Assembly: GCA_027490145.1 (NCBI GenBank)
Contig: JAIXYQ010000012.1
Span: 62,001-126,000 of the forward strand
Direction: 5' to 3'
Origin: Planctomycetaceae bacterium
Lineage (GTDB): Bacteria > Planctomycetota > Phycisphaerae > Phycisphaerales > SM1A02
DNA: 64,000 bases
The translations under genes and the position numbers were made by a program. Each line of letters starts with the position of its first letter. The stretch's first letter is position 1. Of this stretch, positions 30,411 through 38,406 are shown in pieces. The notes beneath the pieces are model-generated. The model saw only the letters and a list, made by a program, of their open reading frames with translations. It did no database searches and was not told the DNA's origin.

Positions 30411-30878
30411 ATGAGCACCCTTCCCGACGAGGATGGACTGAACTGGTTCGAGGCAGCCCTGGGCTGGCTCCTTCCGGGCTATGGGCTCATCAGGCTCGGC
30501 CACAGGCGCCGCGGCGCCTGGGCGATGGCTGCCGTGCTCGGGCTCTTCGCCTCCGGCCTGGTGATCGGCGGACTGGACTCGGTGGACCGTCGCGAGGATG
30601 GGCTCTGGTTCGTGATGCAGGCCGGCGCAGGACCGGTCGCCTTCGCCGCCGACTGGGGCAACACCAGGCTCATCAAGACGGGGCAGTACGGCCGGCTCGT
30701 CGAAACGCCGCCTTCCCGGCTCATCGACCGCGGGGCGCAACCCCGGGTCAGCACGCTGAAATCCATCACGTATTCCAACGAAATCGGCACCTTGTTCAGT
30801 GCCTTGGCTGGCCTCCTGAATGTATCGCTGGTCCTGGACACGCTGCAGCGTCGCCGGACCGAGGAGAGCGGATCATGA
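30411..30878 (+). CDS. Small integral membrane protein (DUF6677-like)
   Basis: 155 aa. Begins with a soluble stretch, then LGWLLPGYGLIRLGHRRRGAW, a hydrophobic helix (about 40-55), a loop containing GPVAFAADWGNT and a C-terminal hydrophobic segment (IGTLFSALAGLLNVSLVLD). The LPGxGhxxLGxRxRG motif with paired helices is typical of small planctomycete membrane proteins annotated as DUF6677. Function unknown. TACATT lies 11 nt before the ATG. The stop overlaps the next start (ATGA), so the two membrane proteins are coupled. Confidence 0.65.
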   Translation: MSTLPDEDGLNWFEAALGWLLPGYGLIRLGHRRRGAWAMAAVLGLFASGLVIGGLDSVDRREDGLWFVMQAGAGPVAFAADWGNTRLIKTGQYGRLVETPPSRLIDRGAQPRVSTLKSITYSNEIGTLFSALAGLLNVSLVLDTLQRRRTEESGS

Positions 30879-31120
30879 GCGGCCTCGCGTGGATCCCCCT
30901 GCTCGAACCTGTGCAGATGGGTCGGCTCTGGTGGTTGCTCATCGTGCCGTTGTGCTTCGGCATCGCGATCGTCTACCGCGCCGTCAAGGCACCGTCGATG
31001 GACCGCTTCCTCCCCGGCGTCCTCAGGCTCACCGCCAACATCCTCGGCGTGATGGCGCTGCTGGCTGCGCTCGTCTTCGTGGTGGTCTACGGCGCGCTGC
31101 CGCTCTTGCCTGCCGACTGA
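30875..31120 (+). CDS. Small two-helix membrane protein
   Basis: 81 aa from the ATG at 30875, overlapping the previous stop. Two hydrophobic helices (RLWWLLIVPLCFGIAIVYRAV and ILGVMALLAALVFVVVYGALPLL) with a short cytoplasmic loop. Function unknown. The pairing with the DUF6677-like gene suggests the two products sit together in the membrane. Its 3' end overlaps the convergent gene on the other strand by 34 bp. Confidence 0.65.
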   Translation: MSGLAWIPLLEPVQMGRLWWLLIVPLCFGIAIVYRAVKAPSMDRFLPGVLRLTANILGVMALLAALVFVVVYGALPLLPAD

Positions 31121-31668
31121 CGGGTGAAGGTCGCCACCAGCACCACGGTGAGCACCATGGGTGCTGCGATGGTGAGCCAGCACACGAGCGCACCCGGGAT
31201 GCTCATCCACGATCGGACCGACGCACCATCGGCTGAACGGCCCCACTCCCGCATGGCGCGCCGGAGTGACTGGCACGGTTCCTCGTTCTCGGCGAAGGGC
31301 GGGAAGAAGTGCTCGGTGTCGGTGGCGACCCACTGACAGAAGGACCAGCGGACCGGCCAACCCAGCGCGATCGTCCCGATGCGACGCTCGACGGCCGACT
31401 CGGGCAGTTCCTGCACCTCGAGCCAGGTCGGCAGGTCGGGATCCTGCCCTGGGTCCACAGTGCCATCCTCGGCCTCGAGATTGATCCAGTCGACGGCCGG
31501 ACTCGACGCTCCGTTGGCGACCCACAGGACACCCTTGGCGGTCACGGCCTCCGTGAAGGTCGGCCTGCACCGGTCGACCTGCGAGGCAAGGATGGTGGGT
31601 TGCACGGCCACCGCCGCCGCGGCAACCAGCGCGATCACGACCAGTTTGGCACGGCGGGTCATCGCCAT
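31087..31668 (-). CDS. Hypothetical membrane-anchored protein
   Basis: 193 aa with an N-terminal signal or anchor (about residues 8-30, LVVIALVAAAAVAV) and a C-terminal hydrophobic helix (GALVCWLTIAAPMVLTVVLVATF). The loop between has paired Cys residues (CRPTF, SFCQWVATDTEHFF, EEPCQSL) and is probably extracytoplasmic. No family recognised. GAGG sits 6 nt before the ATG at 31668, and the gene follows the helicase gene by 7 bp, so it is probably co-transcribed with it. The C-terminal coding end overlaps a convergent gene. Confidence 0.6.
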   Translation of the reverse strand: MAMTRRAKLVVIALVAAAAVAVQPTILASQVDRCRPTFTEAVTAKGVLWVANGASSPAVDWINLEAEDGTVDPGQDPDLPTWLEVQELPESAVERRIGTIALGWPVRWSFCQWVATDTEHFFPPFAENEEPCQSLRRAMREWGRSADGASVRSWMSIPGALVCWLTIAAPMVLTVVLVATFTRQSAGKSGSAP

Positions 31669-31675
31669 GGTGACC

Positions 31676-33223
31676 TCACGCCTTGGGCTTGCGCACCCCG
31701 CCGCCGGGCTTCTGGTCGGGCGTCAGGGGCTGCTTGCGCATCAGGCCGCGCAACTTCTTGCTGCTGGCCAGTCGAGACAGGCGGTCTGCCTTGCCGGCGC
31801 GGCGTGGCTTCTGTGGACCCCGCGGACCCCGCGCACCCTTGCCGCTCCAGGACGGTCGATCGGCGCGCTCCCCTGGTGCTGGGGCAGCGGCGTCGGTGCG
31901 ATCGGCTCCTTCGCCGACTCGTGGACGCGGGTCGGCTCGGCGAGGCTCGGCACGACGCGGATCACGTGGACCCTTGCTCGTGCCCTTCGATGGTCGGCCC
32001 GCCGATGCCGAACGCTCCCTCGCAGGCGCGGCCGCCGCGGCACCGCGGCCCTTGTTGACGACGCCGAACTCCGAGAGATCAGGTGCGGCACGCGCCGGGA
32101 TGTCCACTCCGGCGAAGTCACCGATCCGCTTCCACCGGTCGGCGTCGAGGCCTGCGACGAACGTCACGCTCTGCGCCTTGCCGCCACCATGGCCCGCGCG
32201 GCCGACGCGATGCACGAAGTCCTCGAGCATGATCGGCACGTCGTAGTTCACGACCGCCTTGATGGCCGGCACGTGGAGGCCGCGTGCAGCGACATCCGTC
32301 GCCACGAGCACCTTGGCGGAACCCGAGGCAAAGGCCTCGAGGGCCTGGTTGCGGCGGGTCTGCGACAAGTCGCCGTGCAACATCGCCACGGCCACGCCAT
32401 GCCGGCGCAAGGCGCCCTCGACCCAGCCCACACGGCGTCGCGTGCGGCAGAAGACCGCGACACCGTTGCGACGTTCGTGCTTGAGCCACCACAGCAGCAT
32501 CGCGACCTTGTGCTCATCCTGGACGAGGTAGGCGTCGTGCCCGGCCTCGGTGGCCGGGGCGTTCTGCCGACCGACACCGACCTCGACGGGATCGGTGCCG
32601 AGCAGGCCGAGCACCGTGTCGCGCAGGGTCCGCGGCATCGTGGCGCTGAAGGCCATCGTGATGCGGTCACCGGGCGCGCGCTCGAGGATCTGGGTGACCT
32701 GCGGCAGGAACCCCATGTCGCTCATGCGATCACCCTCGTCGATGATGGCGTGGGTCAGGTACGCCAGCGTGACGGCATCGTCATCGAGCAGCTCACGCAC
32801 GCGTCCGGGCGTCCCGATCAGGACATCGATGCCCTGGGCGACGGCTTCCTTCTGGGGACCGATGGCACTCTTGCCGTACACGCATGCCACGCGCAGCACG
32901 GTGCCGCGCACGAGCAGCTGCAGGTCCTTGGCGACCTGTTGCGCGAGTTCGCGCGTGGGAACCAGCACGAGCGCGCGGAGCCGCTCGCGTGGATCGATGC
33001 CCTGCCCGCGGCGACGGCGCGGTGGGGTGGTGATCAGGGCATCGAGCACGGGCAGCGCGTAGGCGTAGGTCTTGCCACTTCCGGTGGGAGCCAGCGCAAG
33101 CACCCCCTTGCGCGCGGCGGCGGCATCGATCGCCTGGGCCTGGACGGGCGTGGCTTCATGGAAGCCCTGGGCGTGGAGGGCTCGGATCAGGATCGGCGAC
33201 AGGGTGGTTTCGTCAAAGCGCAC
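31676..33223 (-). CDS. DEAD-box-type ATP-dependent RNA helicase with DEGD in motif II
   Basis: 515 aa from a GTG at 33223; TACGCT ends 6 nt upstream and the helicase domain begins at once (RFDETTLSPILIRAL), so longer in-frame starts are rejected. Motifs: Q motif (F-x6-TPVQAQAI), I APTGSGKT (45-52), Ia PTRELAQQ, Ib GTPGR, III SATMP, V ATDVAARGL and VI HRVGRAGHGG. Motif II reads DEGD (162-165) instead of DEAD, and the last Arg of motif VI is His. A basic, Pro/Arg/Lys-rich tail of ~130 residues resembles RhlE-like C-termini. Role: unwinding RNA in ribosome assembly or decay. Confidence 0.88.
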   Translation of the reverse strand: MRFDETTLSPILIRALHAQGFHEATPVQAQAIDAAAARKGVLALAPTGSGKTYAYALPVLDALITTPPRRRRGQGIDPRERLRALVLVPTRELAQQVAKDLQLLVRGTVLRVACVYGKSAIGPQKEAVAQGIDVLIGTPGRVRELLDDDAVTLAYLTHAIIDEGDRMSDMGFLPQVTQILERAPGDRITMAFSATMPRTLRDTVLGLLGTDPVEVGVGRQNAPATEAGHDAYLVQDEHKVAMLLWWLKHERRNGVAVFCRTRRRVGWVEGALRRHGVAVAMLHGDLSQTRRNQALEAFASGSAKVLVATDVAARGLHVPAIKAVVNYDVPIMLEDFVHRVGRAGHGGGKAQSVTFVAGLDADRWKRIGDFAGVDIPARAAPDLSEFGVVNKGRGAAAAAPARERSASAGRPSKGTSKGPRDPRRAEPRRADPRPRVGEGADRTDAAAPAPGERADRPSWSGKGARGPRGPQKPRRAGKADRLSRLASSKKLRGLMRKQPLTPDQKPGGGVRKPKA

Positions 33224-33229
33224 GGCGTG

Positions 33230-33235
33230 AGCGTA
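33230..33235 (-). promoter_or_regulatory. -10-like element TACGCT, leaderless spacing
   Basis: On the minus strand TACGCT ends 6 nt before the helicase GTG at 33223. The divergent lemA gene has TACAGT at 33247-33252, 11 nt before its ATG. Confidence 0.45.
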
Positions 33236-33263
33236 GCCGGGCGCAGTACAGTGCCGCGGCACC

Positions 33264-33920
33264 ATGACTCCGGTTGCTTCACTCTCCGTCATGCCGGGGC
33301 TCCTGGCTGCCTCCACGGCGATGGTGGTGCTGCCGGTGGTGGTCATCCTGCTGCTCGTGCCGGTGGTCTGGTTGGTCATGGCCTACAACCGGCTTGCGCG
33401 CCTGCGGGTGCGCTGCGAGAACGCCTACAGCCAGATCGACGTGCAACTCAAGCGGCGATTCGACCTGGTGCCCAACCTGGTCGAGGCCGTGAAGGGCTTC
33501 ATGGCGCACGAACGCCAGACGCTCGAGGCGGTGATCAAGGCCCGCGCAGCCGCGATCGATGGACTCGGCCGCGCGCAGGGTGCGACGCACGGCGGTGTCG
33601 CCGGACTGGGCGCCCTCGCCGCGGCCAGTGGCCAGCTCGACCTGGCACTCGGCCGCCTGTTCGGCGTGATGGAGCGCTACCCGGACCTCAAGGCGAACCA
33701 GAACGCCCTGCAGTTGCAGGAGGAACTGGTCCACACTGAGAACCGCATCGCGTTCGCCCGACAGGGCTACAACGACAGCGTGCAGGCGCTCAACACCGAG
33801 ATCGTCAGCTTCCCGATGAACCTGGTCGCCGGGCTGTTCGCGTTCCGGCAGATGCCGATGTTCGAAGCCACCACGCAAGAGCGCGAGGTCGTGGCCGTCT
33901 CGATGGGTGACGCCCGATGA
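33264..33920 (+). CDS. lemA: LemA family membrane protein
   Basis: 218 aa. One N-terminal membrane helix (about 18-38, VVLPVVVILLLVPVVWLVM), then the LemA helical bundle with YNRLARLRVRCENAYSQIDVQLKRRFDLVPNLVEAVKGF, the ANQNALQLQEELVHTENRIAFARQGYNDSVQALN block and FPMNLVAGLFAF. LemA proteins are membrane-anchored, with the bundle on the outside, and are commonly encoded beside M48 or TPM-domain genes. Here the stop overlaps the start of an M48 peptidase gene by 4 nt, the usual partnership. Confidence 0.9.
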   Translation: MTPVASLSVMPGLLAASTAMVVLPVVVILLLVPVVWLVMAYNRLARLRVRCENAYSQIDVQLKRRFDLVPNLVEAVKGFMAHERQTLEAVIKARAAAIDGLGRAQGATHGGVAGLGALAAASGQLDLALGRLFGVMERYPDLKANQNALQLQEELVHTENRIAFARQGYNDSVQALNTEIVSFPMNLVAGLFAFRQMPMFEATTQEREVVAVSMGDAR

Positions 33921-35833
33921 AGGATTTCTTCGACCACCAGGAACGCGCCCGGCGGTCGACCTGGTGGTTGGGCCTGTTCTTCGTGCTCGGCGTCATGGGA
34001 ACCGTGGGATCGCTGTTGCTGCTGGTCGGGGCGATCGCGCTCGTCAAGGCGAAGGGCTCGGCCTCGGTCGAGTCGGTCGATGACCTGGTGCGCCCGGAGC
34101 TTGGGTGGGCCTGGGCCGTGGCGGGCCTGGCCACGCTGGTGATCCTCGTCGTGAGCCTGAACCGGCTCTGGCAGCTGTCCCGTGGCGGTGGAGCCGTGGC
34201 CGAGATGCTCGGCGGACGACTGGTCGACCGACGCACGACGGACCCGGCCGAACGGCGGTTGCTCAACGTGGTCGACGAGATGGCGCTGGCCAGCGGGGTG
34301 CCGGTGCCGCCGGTGTATGTGCTGGAGGAATCGTCGATCAACGCCTTCGCTGCGGGCACCACGCATGCCGATGCGGCGCTCGGCGTGACGCGTGGATGCA
34401 TCGAGCAGTTGGATCGTGATGAGCTGCAGGGCGTGATCGCCCATGAGTTCAGCCACGTCTTCCACGCCGACATGCGCATCAATGCGCGCACTGCCGCGGC
34501 GATCGCGGGCATCATGGCGATCGCGACCATCGGCTACGTGCTGGTGCGCTTCGTCGGACCGGCGCTGGCGCGGTCCGGTGGCCGCAAGAACAACGGTGCC
34601 GGCATCGGGATCGCCGTCATCCTCGCCGGGCTGGTCCTCATGGTGGTGGGTTTCGGCGGGTCCTTCTTCGGCATGCTGATGCAGGCCGCCATGAGCCGGC
34701 AGCGCGAGTACCTGGCCGATGCGAGTGCGGTGCAATACACCCGCAACCCACGAGGCATCGCCGGTGCACTCCGCAAGATCAAGGCTGGTTCCCGCACGCC
34801 GATCCACTCCTCGCACGCTCGCGACATGAACCACTTCTTCTTCGCCAATGCGGCGGAGCGGTGGCTCTCGACCCATCCGCCGCTCGACGAGCGGATCCGG
34901 AGGATCGAAGGCTTGCCGGCGGAGGCGCCCGTCATCGTGGATGGAACCGGCACCGCGCCGGATCCCTCCACCACCGATCCCACCCAACGCTTCGACCGCT
35001 ACACGCAGGAGGGTGCCCGGGGCCTCGTCGGCGCGATCGGCACGATGTCCGTGTCGGCGAAGGTCATCCCGGCCATGGCCCCGCCACCACCAGTGACGAC
35101 TGTGGGCACTCCGACGCTCGAGGATGCGGTGCGCGATCCGACGATGGCCCCTGCCCTGGTGGCATGCCTGCTGCTCTCGAGGCAAGCGTCCCTGCGGGAA
35201 CGCCAACTGGCCATCGTCGCTGCCGTCCAGGCCGATTGGGCCAGGCACGTCCCTGCGTTCGCGCCGGCCATCCTTGCACTCCAGGCGCGGGCGCGCTGGG
35301 AGGTGTTCGACCTGCTCTGTCCCAGCCTGATCCAGGTGGGTCCCGGCCCCTATCGGTCGATGCGCCAGGCCTGGGAGCAGATCGTGCGTGCCGATGGGTC
35401 GGTCTGCCTCGAGGAGTGGACGATCATCAACGCGCTGCGGTGCCATGTGGAGTCACAGTGGACGGCGCGATCGATCGGTGAACCACGTCTGCGTGCGCGT
35501 GAGCTCGAGTCCGAGATCCGCACCGTGCTGTGGACCCTCGCGGCGAGCACGGGTTCGGATGAACGGGCCGAGCGGGCCTTCAATGCGTCGATCGTGCTGG
35601 TCAGGATGAAGCCAGGTGTTCCCCAGGGTCGACCGGGTCTCGAGGCGTTCGCCACGGCCATCGGACGCATCGGCTCGGCGATGCGCTTCATGGATCGACG
35701 CCTGCTGGTGTCGGCCTGCCTCGAGTGCATCACGAACGACCAGCGCGTCACGGACCAGGAACTGGAGCTCGTCCGCTCCGTCTGTGATTCGCTCGGTTGT
35801 CCCATGCCGCGGCTTGGGTTGAGTGCGGCATGA
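33917..35833 (+). CDS. M48 family membrane metallopeptidase with long C-terminal extension
   Basis: 638 aa. Two N-terminal helices (about 15-45 and 62-82), then the zinc motif H176-E-F-S-H180, two further helices (about 195-250) and the third-ligand region REYLADASAVQYTRNP. This is an HtpX-like integral membrane protease of the LemA-M48 pair. A typical member ends near residue 350. Here ~280 extra residues follow a Pro-rich linker, mostly helical (LEDAVRDPTMAPALVACLLLSRQ; ADGSVCLEEWTIINALRCHV), perhaps a TerB-like or substrate-binding unit; that is inference. It overlaps the next gene by 4 nt. Confidence 0.85.
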   Translation: MKDFFDHQERARRSTWWLGLFFVLGVMGTVGSLLLLVGAIALVKAKGSASVESVDDLVRPELGWAWAVAGLATLVILVVSLNRLWQLSRGGGAVAEMLGGRLVDRRTTDPAERRLLNVVDEMALASGVPVPPVYVLEESSINAFAAGTTHADAALGVTRGCIEQLDRDELQGVIAHEFSHVFHADMRINARTAAAIAGIMAIATIGYVLVRFVGPALARSGGRKNNGAGIGIAVILAGLVLMVVGFGGSFFGMLMQAAMSRQREYLADASAVQYTRNPRGIAGALRKIKAGSRTPIHSSHARDMNHFFFANAAERWLSTHPPLDERIRRIEGLPAEAPVIVDGTGTAPDPSTTDPTQRFDRYTQEGARGLVGAIGTMSVSAKVIPAMAPPPPVTTVGTPTLEDAVRDPTMAPALVACLLLSRQASLRERQLAIVAAVQADWARHVPAFAPAILALQARARWEVFDLLCPSLIQVGPGPYRSMRQAWEQIVRADGSVCLEEWTIINALRCHVESQWTARSIGEPRLRARELESEIRTVLWTLAASTGSDERAERAFNASIVLVRMKPGVPQGRPGLEAFATAIGRIGSAMRFMDRRLLVSACLECITNDQRVTDQELELVRSVCDSLGCPMPRLGLSAA

Positions 35834-36453
35834 GGATCCTGGTCACCGCGTTCGAGCCCTTCGGTGGCAGCGACCGGAATCCCACCATGGAGATCGTCGG
35901 CTCGATCGGTGCATCGATGCCCTGGGTGACCACCTTGGTCCTGCCGGTCGTGACGGGTGTGGGGCCGGGCAGTGCATGGTCGGTCGTCCAACCGATGCTG
36001 CAGGAATCCTGGGATGTCGTCATGCATCTGGGTGAATCAGCCAAGGCGAGCATGGTCATGGTGGAACGCGTTGCCGTGAACCTGCGCGACGCTGGTGTGG
36101 CGGACAACACCGGAACGGTCCTGCGGGACCATCCCGTCGTGGAGGGCGGGCCGGCTGCGTACTTCTCCACGCTGCCGGTGCGAGACCTCGTCGAGGCATC
36201 CATCGCGGCGTCGGTCCCTGCTGCGCTGAGCTTGAGCGCCGGCACGTTCCTCTGCAACGAGACGATGTACCGAAGCCTGCATGTCCTTCAGCACATGCGG
36301 CGGTCCACCCTGGCTGGATTCGTGCACGTGCCCCAACTGCCGGTCCAGGCCGCGGTGCGGGGTGGTCCGAGCATGGAGGCCGACGCCATGGCGCGATCCA
36401 TCGGTGCCATGTTGAGCCGGCTTCGCGCAGGTCCTAGACTCGACCGCGCATGA
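35830..36453 (+). CDS. pcp: Pyroglutamyl-peptidase I (peptidase C15)
   Basis: 207 aa from the ATG at 35830 (ATGA overlap with the M48 gene). Removes N-terminal pyroglutamate from peptides. It starts MRILVTAFEPFGG, the standard beginning. The triad is visible as Glu79 in MVERVAVNL, Cys142 in GTFLCNETMY and His166 in FVHVPQLP, two residues earlier than in the Bacillus enzyme. Length is normal. Cytosolic. Coupling to a membrane protease and to the downstream lipoprotein suggests peptide turnover, but no shared pathway is proven. Confidence 0.88.
   Translation: MRILVTAFEPFGGSDRNPTMEIVGSIGASMPWVTTLVLPVVTGVGPGSAWSVVQPMLQESWDVVMHLGESAKASMVMVERVAVNLRDAGVADNTGTVLRDHPVVEGGPAAYFSTLPVRDLVEASIAASVPAALSLSAGTFLCNETMYRSLHVLQHMRRSTLAGFVHVPQLPVQAAVRGGPSMEADAMARSIGAMLSRLRAGPRLDRA
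36435..36440 (+). promoter_or_regulatory. -10-like element TAGACT inside the end of pcp
   Basis: TAGACT ends 9 nt before the ATG at 36450 although it lies in pcp coding sequence. It may give the lipoprotein gene a separate near-leaderless transcript. Confidence 0.3.
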
Positions 36454-36845
36454 AGCGATCGATCTCCATGGTCCTGTTGTCCCTGGCGTCATGTGCAACG
36501 GTGCCGGAACCACCACCCGTGGTCACCACGGCCATCACCAAGCAGCTTCCCGGTCCGTGGACCGTCGTCGATGGAGGTGCCTCGTTCTTCAAGGCCGAGG
36601 CGGTGCTCTTCTCGGGTGATGGCCGCATCCGCATCACGCGGGAAGGCAAGCTGCGACGGGGAACGTGGACCATGGTCGACGGCATGCTCGAGGTGAAGGG
36701 CGTGGAGCAGACGACCAGGTTCGAGGTCACACCGACCACGGACGGCCTCATGCTGCGACCCCTCGTTGAACGCGAGGGCGCATGGCGGCGAACCGACGCC
36801 CAGGTGACCCTCCGTGGCGCCCGCGTCCTGCCGACGGCGGGGTGA
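36450..36845 (+). CDS. Small lipoprotein of unknown function
   Basis: 131 aa. Signal peptide with lipobox (MVLLSLASC; Cys at about residue 15). The mature part is beta-rich: LPGPWTVVDGGASFFKAEAVLFSGDGRIRI, then GKLRRGTWTMVDGMLEVKGVE and LMLRPLVER, a strand pattern similar to small lipocalin-like or META-type domains. No family firmly recognised. The start overlaps the pcp stop (ATGA). It is expected at the inner or outer membrane facing the periplasm. Confidence 0.6.
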   Translation: MKRSISMVLLSLASCATVPEPPPVVTTAITKQLPGPWTVVDGGASFFKAEAVLFSGDGRIRITREGKLRRGTWTMVDGMLEVKGVEQTTRFEVTPTTDGLMLRPLVEREGAWRRTDAQVTLRGARVLPTAG

Positions 36846-36868
36846 TTCCATCCGCCACCCGGTCGGCC

Positions 36869-36874
36869 TAGACT
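36869..36874 (+). promoter_or_regulatory. -10-like element TAGACT upstream of lipA
   Basis: TAGACT lies 12 nt before the lipA ATG, predicting a leader of about 6 nt, too short for a ribosome binding site. Confidence 0.4.
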
Positions 36875-36886
36875 GATCCGTCCATC

Positions 36887-37897
36887 ATGGATGAGGCACC
36901 GATCAATCCAGGGATCGCACGCACGCTGGCCCGCCACCCCCGACCGCTCGGTGGTGACACGGTCCGCAGCGTCGGTCCATCGGCATTCAGCCTGACCGAC
37001 CAGATCCTCCAGGATGGCGTGCAGCAGCGCGTGATCGGCAAGAAGCCGGATTGGCTCCGCGCCAAGGTTCCCGGCGGCGAGGGCTACGACCGCCTCAAGG
37101 CGATCATCGATGAACATCGCCTGCACACGGTGTGCCAGGAGGCCAGTTGCCCCAACATGGGTGAGTGCTGGAGCCGTGGCAGCGCCACGATCATGATCCT
37201 CGGTGACACGTGCACCCGCAGCTGCGGCTTCTGCAACGTGAAGACCGGCAAGCCACCCGTCTTCGATGCCGACGAACCGCGCCGCGTGGCGGCGAGCCTG
37301 GCGCTGATGGGGCTGAAGCATGTGGTCATCACGAGCGTGAACCGTGATGAGTTGCCCGATGGTGGTGCAGCGATCTGGGCCGAGACCATCGAACGCGTGC
37401 ATGAGGCGTGCCCGGGCATGAGCGTCGAAGTGCTCGTGGGTGATTTCCTCGGCGACGAGAAGGCCATCCAGGTGGTGTGCGATGCGCGGCCCGAGATCAT
37501 CAGCCACAACATGGAGACGGTGCACCGCATGCACCCGGCCGTGCGGCCGCAGGCGAAGTACGAACGAAGCCTGGCGGTGCTGCGCCAGATGAAGGCGAGC
37601 GGCCTGGTCACCAAGACCGGCTGCATGGTCGGCATCGGCGAGCGTGACGACGAGGTGCTCGAGTTGATGGACGACATCCGCGCTGCATGCGAATGCGACG
37701 TCCTCACGATCGGCCAGTACCTGCAACCCACGCGCAACCACTTGCCGATCGACCGCTGGGTGCATCCTGACAGCTTCCGCATGTTCAAGGAGCAAGCCTT
37801 GGCGCGCGGGTTCCGCGTCTGTGAGAGTGGCCCTTTGGTGCGAAGCAGTTATCGAGCTGACGAACAGGCCGCGTTGTTGAGCACGCCTCGTCGTTGA
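36887..37897 (+). CDS. lipA: Lipoyl synthase (radical SAM)
   Basis: 336 aa. Inserts two sulfurs into octanoyl groups on lipoate-dependent proteins. The auxiliary 4Fe-4S cluster ligands are Cys83, Cys88 and Cys94 (TVCQEASCPNMGECW). The radical-SAM cluster is C109-x3-C113-x2-C116 (CTRSCGFC). The C-terminal RSSYRADEQ carries the Ser ligand of the auxiliary cluster. All key residues are present and length is typical. LipB is not adjacent. The first ~40 residues are an extra N-terminal segment before the standard core. Confidence 0.95.
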   Translation: MDEAPINPGIARTLARHPRPLGGDTVRSVGPSAFSLTDQILQDGVQQRVIGKKPDWLRAKVPGGEGYDRLKAIIDEHRLHTVCQEASCPNMGECWSRGSATIMILGDTCTRSCGFCNVKTGKPPVFDADEPRRVAASLALMGLKHVVITSVNRDELPDGGAAIWAETIERVHEACPGMSVEVLVGDFLGDEKAIQVVCDARPEIISHNMETVHRMHPAVRPQAKYERSLAVLRQMKASGLVTKTGCMVGIGERDDEVLELMDDIRAACECDVLTIGQYLQPTRNHLPIDRWVHPDSFRMFKEQALARGFRVCESGPLVRSSYRADEQAALLSTPRR

Positions 37898-38057
37898 CCG
37901 GCCGTTGATCGCCGGTGCAGCGTGATCAGGCTCTCCCTGGTCGGTGTGGTGGATCGTTCCGGAATCCTCATTCAGGGTTTGTCTTGTGGTGGGGCGGAAC
38001 CCATGTTCCGTCTGGGTTGGTGGGACCGCGCGCGTGGTTCGCGCGGAGGGAGAGGAC

Positions 38058-38402
38058 ATGCCTGAACATTTCGACGATCTTCGCAGTCTCCGCAAGGCCA
38101 TGGCACAAGCGCTCGCCGAGGACCGCCGTGATCGCGGCCGCATGGCCATCGTCACCGATGTCCTGGTGAGGTGGCACCATGAACCCAACAAGCAGGTGCG
38201 CTACGAGACGTTGGACATCTCCGAGGGCGGCATGCGCATCCGCAGCAGTTGTGCGCTGCTCGAAGGCATGACCGGACGGGTGCGGCTGAGCCTGCCCGAC
38301 ACCCCGACCATCGATCGGCCGGCCATGGTGGCGTGGAGCCGCGCGTGCTACGACCGCGAGGGCCGCATCGACCACTTCGAGGCGGGCATCCGCCTGTTCT
38401 GA
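38058..38402 (+). CDS. PilZ-domain protein (possible c-di-GMP receptor)
   Basis: 114 aa from the ATG at 38058; GGAGGGAGAGG upstream decides this start over an upstream in-frame ATG at 37944. The PilZ beta barrel is indicated by RYETLDISEGGMRIRSSCALLEGM, which carries the DxSxxG motif, and the later VAWSRACYDREG...HFEAGIRLF. The N-terminal RxxxR required for c-di-GMP binding is not canonical: the segment reads VRWHHEPNKQVRYE. Ligand binding is therefore uncertain. A GGDEF protein is encoded 2 kb downstream on the other strand. The ~160-bp upstream gap holds no gene. Confidence 0.65.
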   Translation: MPEHFDDLRSLRKAMAQALAEDRRDRGRMAIVTDVLVRWHHEPNKQVRYETLDISEGGMRIRSSCALLEGMTGRVRLSLPDTPTIDRPAMVAWSRACYDREGRIDHFEAGIRLF

Positions 38403-38406
38403 TCGA

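Noticed and set aside
31379-33739. 786-codon plus-strand open frame opposite the helicase
   Set aside because: The minus strand carries all helicase motifs; the plus frame is a shadow.
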